A DNA stretch of 64,000 bases from Membranihabitans marinus (GCF_021729155.1 NZ_JAJQYA010000011.1:86411-150410); one strand, 5' to 3'; shown: positions 17,364 through 27,908, numbered from the stretch's first letter. Numbers and translations are program-made. Notes: generated from the letters alone by a model not told the origin.

Positions 17364-19364
17364 ATGAAAAAATTAGATCCAAAAGTTCCTGAAGGCCGAT
17401 TGGCGGATAAATGGACAGATTATAAAGGCACCATGAATTTGGTGGCTCCTAATAATAAGAGAAATATAGAAGTAATCGTAGTAGGTACCGGTTTGGCAGG
17501 CGCATCAGCTGCGGCTACTTTAGGTGAATTGGGATATAAAGTGAAAGTATTTACTTTTCACGATTCTCCTAGAAGAGCCCATAGTATTGCTGCTCAAGGA
17601 GGTATCAATGCTGCTAAAAATTATCAAAATGACGGTGATAGTATCTATCGACTGTTTTACGATACTATAAAAGGAGGAGATTATAGATCTCGGGAAGCCA
17701 ATGTACATCGTTTGGCAGAAGTCAGTGCCAATATCATTGACCAATGTGTAGCTCAAGGTGTTCCTTTTGCAAGAGAGTACGGTGGACTATTGGCCAACAG
17801 ATCTTTTGGTGGGGTTCAGGTTTCTCGAACCTTTTATGCCAGAGGACAGACTGGACAACAATTGTTGATCGGGGCTTATCAAGCCTTATCTCGACAGGTA
17901 GCTACTGGTCAAGTAGAGCTTCATACCAGACACGAAATGTTGGATTTGGTATTAGAAGAAGGCAAAGCAAGAGGAATCATTACTCGAAACTTGGTGACCG
18001 GTGAGATCGAAAGACATGCCGCCCACTGTGTAGTTTTGGGTACTGGAGGTTATGGAAATGTATTTTATCTTTCAACCAATGCTATGGGCTGTAATGTTAC
18101 TGCTGCATGGCGTGCAGTGAAGAAAGGTGCATTGATGGCCAATCCTTGTTATACGCAAATACATCCAACATGTATCCCTGTATCTGGATCTTATCAGTCC
18201 AAATTAACCCTAATGTCGGAGTCTTTACGGAACGACGGTCGGGTATGGGTGCCAAAGAAAAAGTCCGATGTAGAAGCCATACGCAATGGCTCGCTTAAGG
18301 CCAAAGATATTGCTGAAGAAGATAGAGATTATTACTTAGAAAGAAGATATCCTGCATTTGGAAACCTCGTACCTCGAGACGTTGCGAGTCGAGCGGCAAA
18401 GCAGGCTTGTGACAGTGGTCATGGTGTAAATAAAACTGGACTTGCGGTATTCCTTGATTTTGCTTCGGCGATACAGCGCTATGGTAAATCAGAAGCCTTT
18501 AAGCACGGTATTACCGATCCAGATCAGGAGACCATATTGAAATATGGTGAGCAAGTGGTGGAACAAAAATATGGTAATCTTTTCGAGATGTATGAGAAAA
18601 TCACTGGTGACGATCCATACAAAACTCCGATGAAGATATATCCTGCCGTTCACTATACCATGGGAGGATTGTGGGTAGATTACAATTTGGAGACCAATGT
18701 CCCTGGGTTATTTGCCATAGGAGAGTGTAATTTTTCAGACCACGGTGCCAATAGATTGGGAGCGTCTGCATTGATGCAGGGACTGGCTGATGGTTATTTT
18801 GTATTGCCATATACCATAGGTCAATTTTTGTCTCATGAAATTCGAGTGCCCAAATTGAAAAATGACAGTCCAGCATTCTTAGAGGCAGAGAAAGCGGTAG
18901 TCGAGCGCATTGATGGAATATTTGCGGTAAATGGAAATAAATCTGTAGAATCCTTCCATCGAGAGTTGGGATTGATCATGTGGGAGTACTGCGGTATGTC
19001 TAGAAATGCAGAAGGATTGAAAAAAGCTCAGAAACTCATTCAAGATTTAAGAGCCGAATTCCACAGAGATGTATTCATCCCTGGCGACAAGAATGAATAC
19101 AATCCCGAATTGGAAAAAGCGCTGCGCGTAGCTGATTTCATGGAGTTGGGTGAAGTGATGGTTCTCGATGCACTGAATAGAGAAGAATCAGCTGGAGGTC
19201 ACTTTAGAGAAGAATATCAAACGGCTGAAGGAGAGGCTATGCGAAATGATGAAGACTTTACTCACGTTGCAGCATGGGAATGGAATGAAGAATCTGGACC
19301 GATAAGACACGTGGAAGAACTTCAATTTGAAAATGTTGAATTGAAGGTGCGTAGCTATAAATAG
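17364..19364 (+). CDS. sdhA: Succinate dehydrogenase/fumarate reductase flavoprotein subunit
   Basis: 666 residues from ATG 17364; a TTG nine bases earlier is in frame, but the GGAAGAA in between looks like a ribosome-binding site for the ATG. The FAD-binding glycine motif [10 protein letters not shown] is at 41-50. His73 in [11 protein letters not shown] is the expected covalent FAD attachment site. The capping-domain and active-site segments ([34 protein letters not shown]) are present. It oxidises succinate to fumarate or runs in reverse. Order sdhC-sdhA-sdhB is usual for Bacteroidota type-B complex II. Confidence 0.98.
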   Translation: MKKLDPKVPEGRLADKWTDYKGTMNLVAPNNKRNIEVIVVGTGLAGASAAATLGELGYKVKVFTFHDSPRRAHSIAAQGGINAAKNYQNDGDSIYRLFYDTIKGGDYRSREANVHRLAEVSANIIDQCVAQGVPFAREYGGLLANRSFGGVQVSRTFYARGQTGQQLLIGAYQALSRQVATGQVELHTRHEMLDLVLEEGKARGIITRNLVTGEIERHAAHCVVLGTGGYGNVFYLSTNAMGCNVTAAWRAVKKGALMANPCYTQIHPTCIPVSGSYQSKLTLMSESLRNDGRVWVPKKKSDVEAIRNGSLKAKDIAEEDRDYYLERRYPAFGNLVPRDVASRAAKQACDSGHGVNKTGLAVFLDFASAIQRYGKSEAFKHGITDPDQETILKYGEQVVEQKYGNLFEMYEKITGDDPYKTPMKIYPAVHYTMGGLWVDYNLETNVPGLFAIGECNFSDHGANRLGASALMQGLADGYFVLPYTIGQFLSHEIRVPKLKNDSPAFLEAEKAVVERIDGIFAVNGNKSVESFHRELGLIMWEYCGMSRNAEGLKKAQKLIQDLRAEFHRDVFIPGDKNEYNPELEKALRVADFMELGEVMVLDALNREESAGGHFREEYQTAEGEAMRNDEDFTHVAAWEWNEESGPIRHVEELQFENVELKVRSYK

Positions 19365-19470
19365 ATATAGGATGGCTGGATGGATTATTGCTTCCGTCTA
19401 GGCTGACTGATCTGGTGTGAATGGTACTATAATAAATATGAAAATTGTCTTTACGATCAAATAATATCAA

Positions 19471-20226
19471 ATGAAGTTAACATTGCAAATCTGGCGTCAA
19501 AATGGCCCACAAGACAAGGGGAAAATAGAAAACTATCAAGTAGATGCAACCGAAGAGATGTCTTTCTTAGAGATGTTAGATGTTTTAAATCAACAGTTAA
19601 TCGAAGAGAAGAAGGATCCTGTTGCTTTTGACCATGATTGTAGAGAAGGTATTTGTGGAGCTTGTAGTATGGTCATCAATGGTCGTCCACATGGACCTCA
19701 AAAGGCTACTACGACTTGTCAACTCCATATGAGGCATTTCAAAGACGGTGATACTATTGTGATCGAGCCGTTTAGAGCCAATGCTTTTCCCGTAGTTAAG
19801 GACTTGGTAGTGGATAGATCTGCTTTTGATCGTATTATTCAGTCAGGGGGGTATATTTCTGTCAATACAGGACAAGCTCCAGATGGCAATGATATTCCGA
19901 TCGAAAAAGGTATTTCAGCGACTGCCTTTGACGCTGCAGCCTGTATAGGTTGTGGAGCCTGTGTAGCTGCTTGTCCCAATGCCAGTGCCATGTTGTTTAC
20001 CTCAGCCAAGGTTTCGCATTTGGCCCTATTGCCACAAGGTGCGGTAGAAGGGGAGCGCAGAGCTCAATCTATGGTTGCACAGATGGACAAAGAAGGCTTT
20101 GGATTCTGTTCCAATACCGGAGCTTGCGAAATCGAATGTCCAAAAGAAATTAGTATCTCCAATATTGCGCGGTTAAATCGTCAGTATTTAAAGAGTTCTA
20201 TTGCCAGTAGTGAAATCAATGAATAA
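19471..20226 (+). CDS. sdhB: Succinate dehydrogenase/fumarate reductase iron-sulfur subunit
   Basis: 251 residues. The N-terminal ferredoxin-like domain carries the [2Fe-2S] ligands (CREGICGAC, Cys57, 62, 65, then Cys83). The C-terminal domain has [13 protein letters not shown] near 157 for [4Fe-4S], and later Cys in [14 protein letters not shown] for [3Fe-4S] and completion of the cubane. It forms the electron wire between FAD and heme. The 106-base spacer after sdhA is longer than usual within an operon but shows no terminator. Confidence 0.97.
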   Translation: MKLTLQIWRQNGPQDKGKIENYQVDATEEMSFLEMLDVLNQQLIEEKKDPVAFDHDCREGICGACSMVINGRPHGPQKATTTCQLHMRHFKDGDTIVIEPFRANAFPVVKDLVVDRSAFDRIIQSGGYISVNTGQAPDGNDIPIEKGISATAFDAAACIGCGACVAACPNASAMLFTSAKVSHLALLPQGAVEGERRAQSMVAQMDKEGFGFCSNTGACEIECPKEISISNIARLNRQYLKSSIASSEINE

Positions 20227-20246
20227 TAGATATTTCGTCTATTATT
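20222..20246 (+). terminator. Hairpin at the end of sdhB
   Basis: A perfect nine-base stem (AATAATAGA 20222-20230 / TCTATTATT 20238-20246) overlaps the sdhB stop codon; no clear T run follows. A second, longer-range pairing (CCTCTGAG with CTCGGAGG before GCTTTTTATTT, about 20331-20401) could be the true terminator. Confidence 0.45.
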
Positions 20247-20574
20247 GGAATTTCTTATGTTAATATAATTTCTATTAGGAAAAGAATAGTTAGATTTATT
20301 TAGATTTGTTCTTATCCCATGGAACCGGAGTCCTCTGAGAGAAAATGATATTATTCTCAATTAATCTCATTTATCCAAAACTACTCGGAGGGCTTTTTAT
20401 TTCCTCTATCCATACCTCTTTTACTTCCTTATAATATTTTTGCCTTCCTTCTATCGTTGATGGATTGTGGTGTTTATTACCCTTTGAAGGTGATAATTTT
20501 AATTATTTATCTTTAAAAAGTCTAAATAAGAATTATTTGATTAGATTTGCACCGTAAATAAATAATTCAAAATT
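20247..20574. other. Gap between sdhB and the Cys-rich microprotein gene
   Basis: Holds the possible second sdh terminator described above and, at 20542-20549, TAGATTTG, which matches the Bacteroidota -7 consensus and lies 25 bases before the microprotein ATG. A -33 partner is not obvious. Nothing else is seen. Confidence 0.4.
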
Positions 20575-20757
20575 ATGATGCAATCTAAAAGACAAAATCT
20601 TGGCGTTCAGACCACTGAGGGATTTTTTGCATTAACCATAGTGTCAAGCAATGCCATGTCTACATCTTGCTGTGGCAAGAAAAAGAAGTGTTGTAAAAAA
20701 TACAAACGAACGGGTAAGCACTGTGGTAGCTGTCCCGGCAAGAAAAAGAAGATTTAA
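20575..20757 (+). CDS. Cysteine- and lysine-rich microprotein
   Basis: 60 residues from ATG 20575, or 33 from ATG 20656. The C-terminal part has six Cys in CCGKKKKCC, HCGSC and a Lys-rich end. This spacing suggests metal binding or a disulfide knot, with a strong positive charge that could bind nucleic acid. Small Bacteroidota proteins of the pattern CCxKYKxxGKxCxxCP appear to exist, but I cannot name a family. A -7-like element lies just upstream, which supports expression. It converges with asnS; AAAAAGAA / TTCTTTTT across its end may terminate both. Confidence 0.55.
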   Translation: MMQSKRQNLGVQTTEGFFALTIVSSNAMSTSCCGKKKKCCKKYKRTGKHCGSCPGKKKKI

Positions 20758-20764
20758 TTTCTTT

Positions 20765-22198
20765 TTAGAAAGCTGCGTTTCCCGGTGTACGTGGGAAAGG
20801 TATTACATCTCTAATGTTACCCATTCCGGTTACAAATTGGACCATTCTTTCAAATCCTAAACCGTATCCACTGTGGGGACATGATCCGTATTTTCGAATG
20901 TCCAAATACCAATACAATTCTTCAGCAGGAACATCCATTTCTTCCATTCGGGCCAATAAGACATCTAAATTTTCTTCTCTTTGAGATCCTCCAATAATTT
21001 CACCAATACCAGGGAATAATATGTCCATGGCTCTGACGGTTTTATTGTCTTCGTTGACCTTCATGTAAAAGGCTTTGATATCCTTGGGATAATCGAATAA
21101 GATTACAGGTTTTTTGAAGTGTTTTTCAACTAAATACCGTTCGTGTTCTGACTGGAGATCAGCTCCCCATTCTTCGATGATATAGTTAAATTTTTTCTTC
21201 TTATTGGGTTTAGAATTCTTTAAGATTTCGATGGCCTCAGTGTAAGATATGCGTACAAAATCGTCGGCGATACAAGATTGTAAGCGCTCGATAAGGCTGA
21301 GTTCAGAGCGCTGGTTTTTAGGCTTCTGACTCTCTTCTTTTATTTGTTCGTCATTGAGGAATTGCAAATCTCTTTGGCAGTGTTCAAGGACGTATGAAAT
21401 AATATGTTTTAGCATCGCTTCGGCCAAATCCATGTTGTCGTGTAGATCTGCAAAGGCCACTTCTGGTTCTACCATCCAAAACTCGGCGAGGTGACGACTG
21501 GTATTGCTATTTTCAGCTCTAAAAGTGGGTCCAAAGGTATATACCTGTCCCAAGGCCAAGGCTCCCAGTTCGGCTTCGAGTTGACCCGATACAGTAAGGT
21601 GGGTTTCTCTTTCAAAAAAATCTGCTTTAAAATCGATATCTCCCGATTCTGTTTTGGGCGGTTGCGCCAGATCCAAAGTACTTACTCTAAACATTTCACC
21701 GGCACCTTCGGCATCCGAAGCTGTGATGATAGGAGTGTGTAGGTAGTAAAATTTGCGATCATTGAAAAAACTGTGTATCGCGAAAGAAACGGCATGTCTG
21801 ATTCTGAAAACCGCACCAAAGGTGTTGGTTCTAAATCTCAAATGCGCTATTTCTCTTAAAAATTCTTTGCTGTGTTTTTTGGGCTGCAATGGATAGGTTT
21901 CCGCATTGGCCGTGCCATAGATTTCTATCTCTGTTACATCGATTTCGATGGCTTGTCCACTTCCCTGAGAGGCTACAATTGTACCCACAACCTTAAGAGC
22001 TGTGCCTGGAGTAATGGTTTTTAGGAAGTCAATATCATAATTTTCTCTATTCAGTACGGCTTGAATATTATCAAAACAACTACCATCATTAATAGAAATA
22101 AATTGATTATTTCTAAATGATTTTACCCAACCCTTAACTACAACTGTTTGTCCAACAGATTGTTCCGATAATAAAACGTCGATGCGCGTTCTTTGCAT
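20765..22198 (-). CDS. asnS: Asparaginyl-tRNA synthetase
   Basis: Class IIb aminoacyl-tRNA synthetase, 477 residues. The N-terminal OB-fold anticodon-binding domain (about 15-105) is followed by the catalytic core with motif 2 near 228 ([20 protein letters not shown]) and motif 3 near 449 ([20 protein letters not shown]). The AEFWMVEPE signature favours AsnRS over AspRS. Start ATG 22198. An insertion with many Lys ([14 protein letters not shown], near 330) is in the position where Bacteroidota AsnRS is often extended. Confidence 0.97.
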   Translation of the reverse strand: MQRTRIDVLLSEQSVGQTVVVKGWVKSFRNNQFISINDGSCFDNIQAVLNRENYDIDFLKTITPGTALKVVGTIVASQGSGQAIEIDVTEIEIYGTANAETYPLQPKKHSKEFLREIAHLRFRTNTFGAVFRIRHAVSFAIHSFFNDRKFYYLHTPIITASDAEGAGEMFRVSTLDLAQPPKTESGDIDFKADFFERETHLTVSGQLEAELGALALGQVYTFGPTFRAENSNTSRHLAEFWMVEPEVAFADLHDNMDLAEAMLKHIISYVLEHCQRDLQFLNDEQIKEESQKPKNQRSELSLIERLQSCIADDFVRISYTEAIEILKNSKPNKKKKFNYIIEEWGADLQSEHERYLVEKHFKKPVILFDYPKDIKAFYMKVNEDNKTVRAMDILFPGIGEIIGGSQREENLDVLLARMEEMDVPAEELYWYLDIRKYGSCPHSGYGLGFERMVQFVTGMGNIRDVIPFPRTPGNAAF

Positions 22199-22226
22199 AA
22201 TAAAGAATTTGTTGATTTTAGTCCGG

Positions 22227-22234
22227 CAAAAATA
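22227..22234 (-). promoter_or_regulatory. Putative -7 element of the asnS promoter
   Basis: TATTTTTG on the minus strand fits TAnnTTTG and lies 28 bases before the asnS ATG. No matching -33 TTTG was found, so this is a weak call. Confidence 0.35.
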
Positions 22235-22351
22235 CAGAAATGCTAGGGAAATAAAGGAGGGAGATTCATATATATTTTCAATAAATTATATATTAATGTT
22301 GTAATTTTCGTTAACATAAGACGTATTAACATTAAATAAAATAAAGAAAAG

Positions 22352-23083
22352 ATGATTAAGAAGATACTCATGGTTTGTTTAGTACTGCAATTGGCATCTT
22401 GTGATGTATTGCAAGAAATGGCTGGATCGACTGGATTGACCAATGCCGATATAGGACAAGGTCTGAAAGATGCTTTGTTTCAAGGTGCGGAAAAAGCTGT
22501 CCGAGAATTTTCGAAAGATCCCAGTTTTTTGACTGGCGGTAGCGATATCAATATTCCACCTGAAGCTTTGGATATTATCAAAAGTTTGAGCAGTGTTCCT
22601 GTGGTAAAGGAGTATACCAAACAATTCACCGATAAAGTAGAAACAGCTACCAAACAAGCGGTTGCAGCCTCTCTACCAATATTCAAATCGGCTATTACAG
22701 ATCTTTCCTTTACCGATGCCTACAATATTTTGATGGGAGGTCAAGACGATGCGGCCACTACCTATTTAAAGGAAAAAACTTATACTCCATTGATGGGAGA
22801 GTTTAGCCCTATTGTCGAAGAAAATCTTCAAGGAGTGGGAGCCTTAAAGGAATGGGATAAGATTGCTGATGTGTACAATAAGTTGCCCTTTAAACAAAAA
22901 GTAAATCCAGATTTCAATGGTTTTATATCTGAATTGGCTTTGAAATCAATTTTTGAAAGAATTCAAGTTGAGGAAGAGGGAATTAGAAACAATGTGTCCA
23001 TGCGTACCACCGATATAATGAAGAAGGTGTTTGCCAAGCAAGACGAGGGAGGAAGTAGCATTGGTAAACAATTGGGATTGTAA
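22352..23083 (+). CDS. DUF4197 lipoprotein
   Basis: 243 residues with a lipoprotein signal (MIKKILMVCLVLQLASC, Cys17). The body matches the DUF4197 pattern: GLKDALFQGAEKAV, the FTDAYNILMGGQDDAATTYLK segment and a helical C-terminus. It is predicted to be mostly helical and anchored on the periplasmic face of the outer or inner membrane. Function not established. A short hairpin (23093-23109, AGTGTCT/AGGCACT) separates it from the convergent queG. Confidence 0.85.
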   Translation: MIKKILMVCLVLQLASCDVLQEMAGSTGLTNADIGQGLKDALFQGAEKAVREFSKDPSFLTGGSDINIPPEALDIIKSLSSVPVVKEYTKQFTDKVETATKQAVAASLPIFKSAITDLSFTDAYNILMGGQDDAATTYLKEKTYTPLMGEFSPIVEENLQGVGALKEWDKIADVYNKLPFKQKVNPDFNGFISELALKSIFERIQVEEEGIRNNVSMRTTDIMKKVFAKQDEGGSSIGKQLGL

Positions 23084-23147
23084 TAATATAAGAGTGTCTG
23101 TGAGGCACTAATAATCTGGGCGGAGTTCAATAAATTTTGTGATGAAA

Positions 23148-24071
23148 TCACTTTAAAAATTCAAGATTCCTTTTTATTCCCTTGAATTTTGTTCTTTTGA
23201 GTGGTGATTTTTTAAACAGTTTATTGAACTCTGTTTCTGTTAATTCATTCCAATCTTCCTGAGTCATATTGAGAACTTCTTCAGAGGGCAGAAATGCTTG
23301 TTCACCGTGTGCTTGTGCAAATCTATTCCAAGGACAGACATCTTGACAAATATCACATCCAAAGGCCCAATTTTCCATTTTCCCTTCAAATAGTTTGGGT
23401 ATTTCTCCTTTTAATTCAATAGTGGCGTAGGATATACATCGACTGCCATCCATTTCATATCCCTGTTCTTGAATCGCATCGGTAGGGCATGCATCAATAC
23501 ACCTTGTGCAAGTGCCGCAATAATCGCCTATAGCTTGGTCATATTCCAAATCAATATTGAGTAGAATTTCGCCTAAAAAAAAGTAGGATCCTTTTTTGGG
23601 ATTGATGATGAGGGTGTTTTTACCCATCCAACCAATGCCCGCTTTTTTTGCCCATTCTCTTTCCATAACTGGAGCAGAATCTACAAATACTCTTGCCTCA
23701 ATGGGGTGGATTTCAGTATGAATATATTGTTCTAAGATTTTGAGTTTGTCCTTGACTACATAGTGATAATCTTTGCCATAGGCGTATTGAGATATCTTAG
23801 GAGCGGTTGGATCTATTTGTTTTTGAGGATTGTGATAGTTATAAGCCAAAACTATGATGGACTTGCAACCTGGAACTAAGAGGGTGGGATCAGTCCTTTT
23901 GTCAAAATAGTTTTCCATGTAAGTCATTTCCCCATGGTAGCCTTTATCCAACCAATTTTGTAAGCGAATTTTTTCATAAGTCAATGGTTCTGCCTGGACA
24001 AACCCAACCAGAGAAAAGCCCAAGTCCAAGGCTTTTTCTCTTATTTTTTGAGTTCTTATGCTGACATCCAT
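23148..24071 (-). CDS. queG: Epoxyqueuosine reductase
   Basis: Cobalamin-dependent iron-sulfur enzyme for the last step of queuosine synthesis in tRNA. 307 residues. Two [4Fe-4S] motifs are seen: CGTCTRCIDACPTDA near 184 and CDICQDVCPWNRF near 242. The N-terminal part (QAEPL, ENYFDKRTDP, the SIIVLAYNY strand) is typical of the family. It ends the minus-strand run tag, hydrolase, queG, starting 18 bases after the hydrolase stop. Confidence 0.96.
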   Translation of the reverse strand: MDVSIRTQKIREKALDLGFSLVGFVQAEPLTYEKIRLQNWLDKGYHGEMTYMENYFDKRTDPTLLVPGCKSIIVLAYNYHNPQKQIDPTAPKISQYAYGKDYHYVVKDKLKILEQYIHTEIHPIEARVFVDSAPVMEREWAKKAGIGWMGKNTLIINPKKGSYFFLGEILLNIDLEYDQAIGDYCGTCTRCIDACPTDAIQEQGYEMDGSRCISYATIELKGEIPKLFEGKMENWAFGCDICQDVCPWNRFAQAHGEQAFLPSEEVLNMTQEDWNELTETEFNKLFKKSPLKRTKFKGIKRNLEFLK

Positions 24072-24089
24072 ATGTTCAATTTTCCTCTT

Positions 24090-25073
24090 TTATATTAGAG
24101 AGGGTTGCTGACAATTACTGCTTATATATTGGCGAATAAAGTACATTGATTGTTCTTCATGCCAATAGGTATTATTGGCCTGCCAAAATCCAACATGGCC
24201 TCCAGATCGAGGATTGAGTAAATAGAATTTATCCATTTCTCTGGCCAAATCATGGGGATAACAATTGTCCGATAGAAAGCTATCGTTACTCGCATTGATG
24301 AGTAGGGTGGGAATGTTAATGTTTTCCAGATAGGGTAATGATCCCACGGAGTTGTAATATTCTTCAGCACCGGAAAACCCATAGGTTGGTGCAGTATATT
24401 GATCGTCAATTTCTATTAAATCTTTGGCTCGCAATACTTTGTCGTAGTCCATCAAATCCGGGTATATCTTTCTTTTGGCTTTCATTTTTTGCCTTAAATT
24501 TTGCATAAAGCGATTGTGATATACTCTGTTTTTCCATTTAGCCAACTGACCTGGTGAGCCTACCATATCGATGGGTGCTGATATGGCTATGCCACCTTTG
24601 ATAATGTCTAGTGGTTGTCTACCTATATAGTTGAGTACGATATTGCCTCCCAGACTAAATCCAATCAGAATGATATCGGTAAATGAATATTTCTTTAACA
24701 CGTGTTGTAAAACAGTGGATAAATCCTCTAATTCACCTGCGTGATAGGCTTTTTCTGTCTTATTAGGTTCACCACTACAACCCCTATAGTTGATGGCTAT
24801 GCAATTCCAACGATCTTGGGTCAAGGCACTGACCATACCTTTCATATAGGGTCTTTTGGAATTGCCTTCGAATCCGTGCAAGATGATGGCGGCTTTTTGA
24901 CTGGCTTGGTCGACGATGTCGAGGTCGATAAAATCTTGATCAGGAGTGGTAATTCTTTCTCGTCTATATTTGGGAATTTCACCTTTTCTAAACAAATTGG
25001 GGTAAATGGTAGAAAAGTGGTTGTGACGGAAAATATTGTATTTGGGTATATAGCTATTCGAAAGGATGGGCAT
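24090..25073 (-). CDS. Alpha/beta hydrolase, YheT family
   Basis: 327 residues. Nucleophile elbow GFSLGGN near 139, a NYRGCSG motif near 99 typical of the YheT/ABHD1-3 group, candidate catalytic Asp in NASNDSFLS near 263 and His in GGHVGF near 291. Family members are esterases or lipid hydrolases; the substrate is unknown. It lies 17 bases after tag and 18 before queG, so the three genes are probably cotranscribed. Confidence 0.92.
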   Translation of the reverse strand: MPILSNSYIPKYNIFRHNHFSTIYPNLFRKGEIPKYRRERITTPDQDFIDLDIVDQASQKAAIILHGFEGNSKRPYMKGMVSALTQDRWNCIAINYRGCSGEPNKTEKAYHAGELEDLSTVLQHVLKKYSFTDIILIGFSLGGNIVLNYIGRQPLDIIKGGIAISAPIDMVGSPGQLAKWKNRVYHNRFMQNLRQKMKAKRKIYPDLMDYDKVLRAKDLIEIDDQYTAPTYGFSGAEEYYNSVGSLPYLENINIPTLLINASNDSFLSDNCYPHDLAREMDKFYLLNPRSGGHVGFWQANNTYWHEEQSMYFIRQYISSNCQQPSLI

Positions 25074-25090
25074 TGTATTATCTTAAAATT

Positions 25091-25657
25091 TTAGTTTTGT
25101 AATTCACTATATCGAAAACAATCGATGGTGTGATCATTAACCATACCAGTTGCTTGCATCAAGGCATAACATATCGTTGGTCCAACAAATTTAAACCCTT
25201 TTTTCTTCAAATCTTTACTCATTTGTTCAGATTCTACACTTGTTGCTGGTACATCAGTAATAGAACGCCGGTGGTTCTGAATGGTTGTGCCATTGGTAAA
25301 AGACCAGATGTAATGATCGAAACTTCCGTATTCTTTTTGGATCTTGAGGAAGGCTTGGGCATTGGTCACAGCAGCATTTATTTTTAAACGATTTCTTACA
25401 ATACCGGTATTGTGGATCAGGGATTTAATTTTTGCTTCATCGTATTGGGCCACAAGGACAGGATCAAAATGGTCAAAGGCCAATCTATAGGCCTCTCTTT
25501 TTTGAAGGATGGTTGACCAACTCAGGCCAGCTTGAGCTCCTTCTAGGATTAGGAATTCAAATAATAACTGATCGTCGTGTAAGGGCACACCCCATTCGGT
25601 ATCGTGATATTTGATTTCTAATTCACTTTTTTGGGCCCATCGGCATCTGTTTTTCAT
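25091..25657 (-). CDS. tag: DNA-3-methyladenine glycosylase I
   Basis: Base-excision glycosylase removing 3-methyladenine, 188 residues. The zinc site is visible as Cys5, His18, His176 and Cys180. The N-terminal CRW...YHDTEWG and the EGAQAGLSW segment (catalytic Glu region) are family signatures. First gene of a likely three-gene operon with the YheT hydrolase and queG. A TAACTTTA sequence upstream on the minus strand is close to the -7 consensus. Confidence 0.96.
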   Translation of the reverse strand: MKNRCRWAQKSELEIKYHDTEWGVPLHDDQLLFEFLILEGAQAGLSWSTILQKREAYRLAFDHFDPVLVAQYDEAKIKSLIHNTGIVRNRLKINAAVTNAQAFLKIQKEYGSFDHYIWSFTNGTTIQNHRRSITDVPATSVESEQMSKDLKKKGFKFVGPTICYALMQATGMVNDHTIDCFRYSELQN

Positions 25658-25767
25658 AGGACAATAGATGTTTGGTGGATGAAATATTTTATCCGGTAGA
25701 AGGAGTAAAGTTAGTTTATTCCTATTGGAGTTTAATAAATATTTGAAAGTATGGAAGCTGGGGTAGA

Positions 25768-26006
25768 GATAACCGAATAAAGTTGCCGATAGGCAAATCG
25801 ACTAAATGTCCATCGGGTGAAGGATCCACGATCTCCGTGTCGTGGGTAGTGAAGGAACCGATACCACTGGGTTCGGATGGGCTAGCCACTGTGCTGCGAC
25901 TAGAGTGCATTTAAATTGATAAGTATTAAATTACATTTTTCAATAATAAGATAATAAAAGGGAAGGAAGACGTCCACGGTGTCGTAGGTGGGTGAGCTTA
26001 TCAATT
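25768..26006 (-). repeat. Dispersed repeat, copy B, inverted relative to copy A
   Basis: On the minus strand this segment shows the same ordered blocks as 13098-13224: 25979-26006, the CACGACACGGAG block (25831-25851), 25797-25820 and about 25768-25790. Between the first two blocks it has about 125 extra bases. It contains a hairpin CCACGA/TCGTGG (25826-25831 with 25840-25845). A 62-codon frame on the minus strand (25722-25910) crosses it, but the other copy does not preserve that frame, so I regard it as non-coding. It fills the gap between tag and the secreted protein gene. Confidence 0.7.
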
Positions 26007-26036
26007 ATAAAAGTATTCCGTATAAGATGAATGCCC

Positions 26037-27908
26037 CTACCGAATCAACTGTACTGTCCCTGTGTGAATATAGTCCTGGCCATCTATCAATTCTAGCTCA
26101 ATCTTGTATATATATACTCCCGAATCCGCGGGTTGATCTACGATATTCCCATTCCAACCTCCACTGTCTATATTTGAAACCGGAACTTGAGAATGAAAGA
26201 TTTGATCGCCCCAACGATCATAAACACTGAGGCCAACTTGCCCTTGAAGGAGATGATGTCCAGAAATTATGTGGAATATATCATTATGGCCATCGCGGTT
26301 GGGACTAAATGCATTGGGAATGCTTATGGGTAAATGGTCTTTGTCTATTTCTACAGAAAACTCCTTGGTCACTTCACATTGATTGTGATTGGCTGCGGTA
26401 ACCGTAAATGTGGTAGAGGCAGTGGGGACAATGCTGTCGTCAATACATAGATTACATATGGGAGAGATGTCAGGAGTCCATGTGGTTTCACCCAAATCAT
26501 AATTACTCCTCAAATAAATAGGTAGAGATTGCCCTAAAGTAATCGTCGTATCACGGGGAATGTATAATTCCATGGCAAGGGGTTGGGATAAGTCGTGGTT
26601 TATTTGTTGACTGCAACCAAATCGATCTATGATCTCAGTCGTATAGCTGCCTGATGTTAATCCCTCAAAACGTCCATTGTTATCCTCTTCGAGTTGATTG
26701 AGAAAATAATTATAGGGAGGGTATCCACCCATGGCCGACTGAATGACGATACTTCCATCTGAACTGTCGTGACAAAGGGGATCGATGGCATTCCACTGAC
26801 TGGAAATCGAACGACGGGGAACCTGGGTCAAGGAGAGATGGACAATGGAGTCACATCCTGCACCTGAAGTAAAGGTGTCTATATAATTCCCCGGTTGGCT
26901 AATAAGTTGATCTTTGAATGGGTAAATACTGCCTTCACAAAAAGTATCGAGCTGGGTATAATATACTGGATGGACTGATATTTCAAGTAGTTCGGAAACT
27001 GTCCTACATTTTTCGTTGGCTAAGTTTGCTTCAGACCCAGAGGTTATAAATCTGTATTTGTATTTTCCAGGAAGATTGTTTTGGTGGTTTAGGATCTTTT
27101 GATTGAGGCTCCCGATATCCTTCCAATTCAGACCTTGGTCTTCGGTCCACTGCCATTGAAATACCAAGTCGCTATCATCGATATCTGTCGAAAGGTTGAT
27201 CGGAGATGTCCTGTTTTCACAAGTGATGTATGGCGAGGGAATATCCACAGATATATTTGCAGAACCTCCACAAGGTCTGAATGTGATATTGTCTAGGGCG
27301 AGATCATTTCCCGTGCCCCCGGGAGCTTTATTCACCAAGGTTAGTTTTAATGAACTTTCCCCGGGCTTGAGGGCAAAAGTGAAACCGTATTTCTTCCATT
27401 TTTCATCTTGGGCAATAGGTCCTGTTGAATATTGCAATTCCCCGTTGATTAAAAACTCTAATTCTGGCAGTGAATGCCCAGTCGCAGACCGCTTTACAAT
27501 GTTGATGATATCGGCGGAGAATTCATAAATGGTGTTTTCGCATAAGCCATCGATGGTTTCTTCATAAAATATTCCGGGAGTATAGGATGCATTGACTATC
27601 ATCATATAGCCATATGGATCGGCACTGTTGTCTGGAATAGCGATCCATGTACCGTAATTGTTAATCCAATTGGCCATATTGTTGGTGATGGTATAGGATC
27701 CGTCAGGGGGTGGAGTGGAAGTAGTGTAATTGTAACCCGGAGCAATGCGAGGATCGATCTGGATAATATTTTCTCGACCACTGCCAAAATCACCACCAAT
27801 AAAAATATTCTCACCCAAAGTCCCATTGCACAATTGTTGTGCAGATACCATAGTCCAATCCAGCAATGTAAATATTACCATTGAGAATAGGGCGATGTTT
27901 GGTTTCAC
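26037..27908 (-). CDS. Secreted multidomain protein with type B T9SS sorting domain
   Basis: 623 residues with a signal peptide (cleavage after MVSAQ, about residue 24). Residues about 25-210 look like a jelly-roll, carbohydrate-binding-like domain. Next comes an immunoglobulin/PKD-like stretch with paired Cys, then a SprB-like repeat near 376-430 (DPLCHDSSDGSI...GGYPPYNYFLNQ...GLTSGSY). The last 85 residues are the gliding-motility-associated type B sorting domain (ISIPNAFSPNRDGHNDIF ... VYDRWGDQIF ... GVYIYKIEL). It is predicted to be exported by Sec and then through the SprA translocon. Role on the surface (adhesin or binding protein) is inference. Confidence 0.93.
   Translation of the reverse strand: MKPNIALFSMVIFTLLDWTMVSAQQLCNGTLGENIFIGGDFGSGRENIIQIDPRIAPGYNYTTSTPPPDGSYTITNNMANWINNYGTWIAIPDNSADPYGYMMIVNASYTPGIFYEETIDGLCENTIYEFSADIINIVKRSATGHSLPELEFLINGELQYSTGPIAQDEKWKKYGFTFALKPGESSLKLTLVNKAPGGTGNDLALDNITFRPCGGSANISVDIPSPYITCENRTSPINLSTDIDDSDLVFQWQWTEDQGLNWKDIGSLNQKILNHQNNLPGKYKYRFITSGSEANLANEKCRTVSELLEISVHPVYYTQLDTFCEGSIYPFKDQLISQPGNYIDTFTSGAGCDSIVHLSLTQVPRRSISSQWNAIDPLCHDSSDGSIVIQSAMGGYPPYNYFLNQLEEDNNGRFEGLTSGSYTTEIIDRFGCSQQINHDLSQPLAMELYIPRDTTITLGQSLPIYLRSNYDLGETTWTPDISPICNLCIDDSIVPTASTTFTVTAANHNQCEVTKEFSVEIDKDHLPISIPNAFSPNRDGHNDIFHIISGHHLLQGQVGLSVYDRWGDQIFHSQVPVSNIDSGGWNGNIVDQPADSGVYIYKIELELIDGQDYIHTGTVQLIR

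Noticed and set aside
25722..25910. 62-codon frame on the minus strand within the repeat
   Set aside because: The other repeat copy does not preserve the frame (indels and hairpin differences), so it is probably not a protein.
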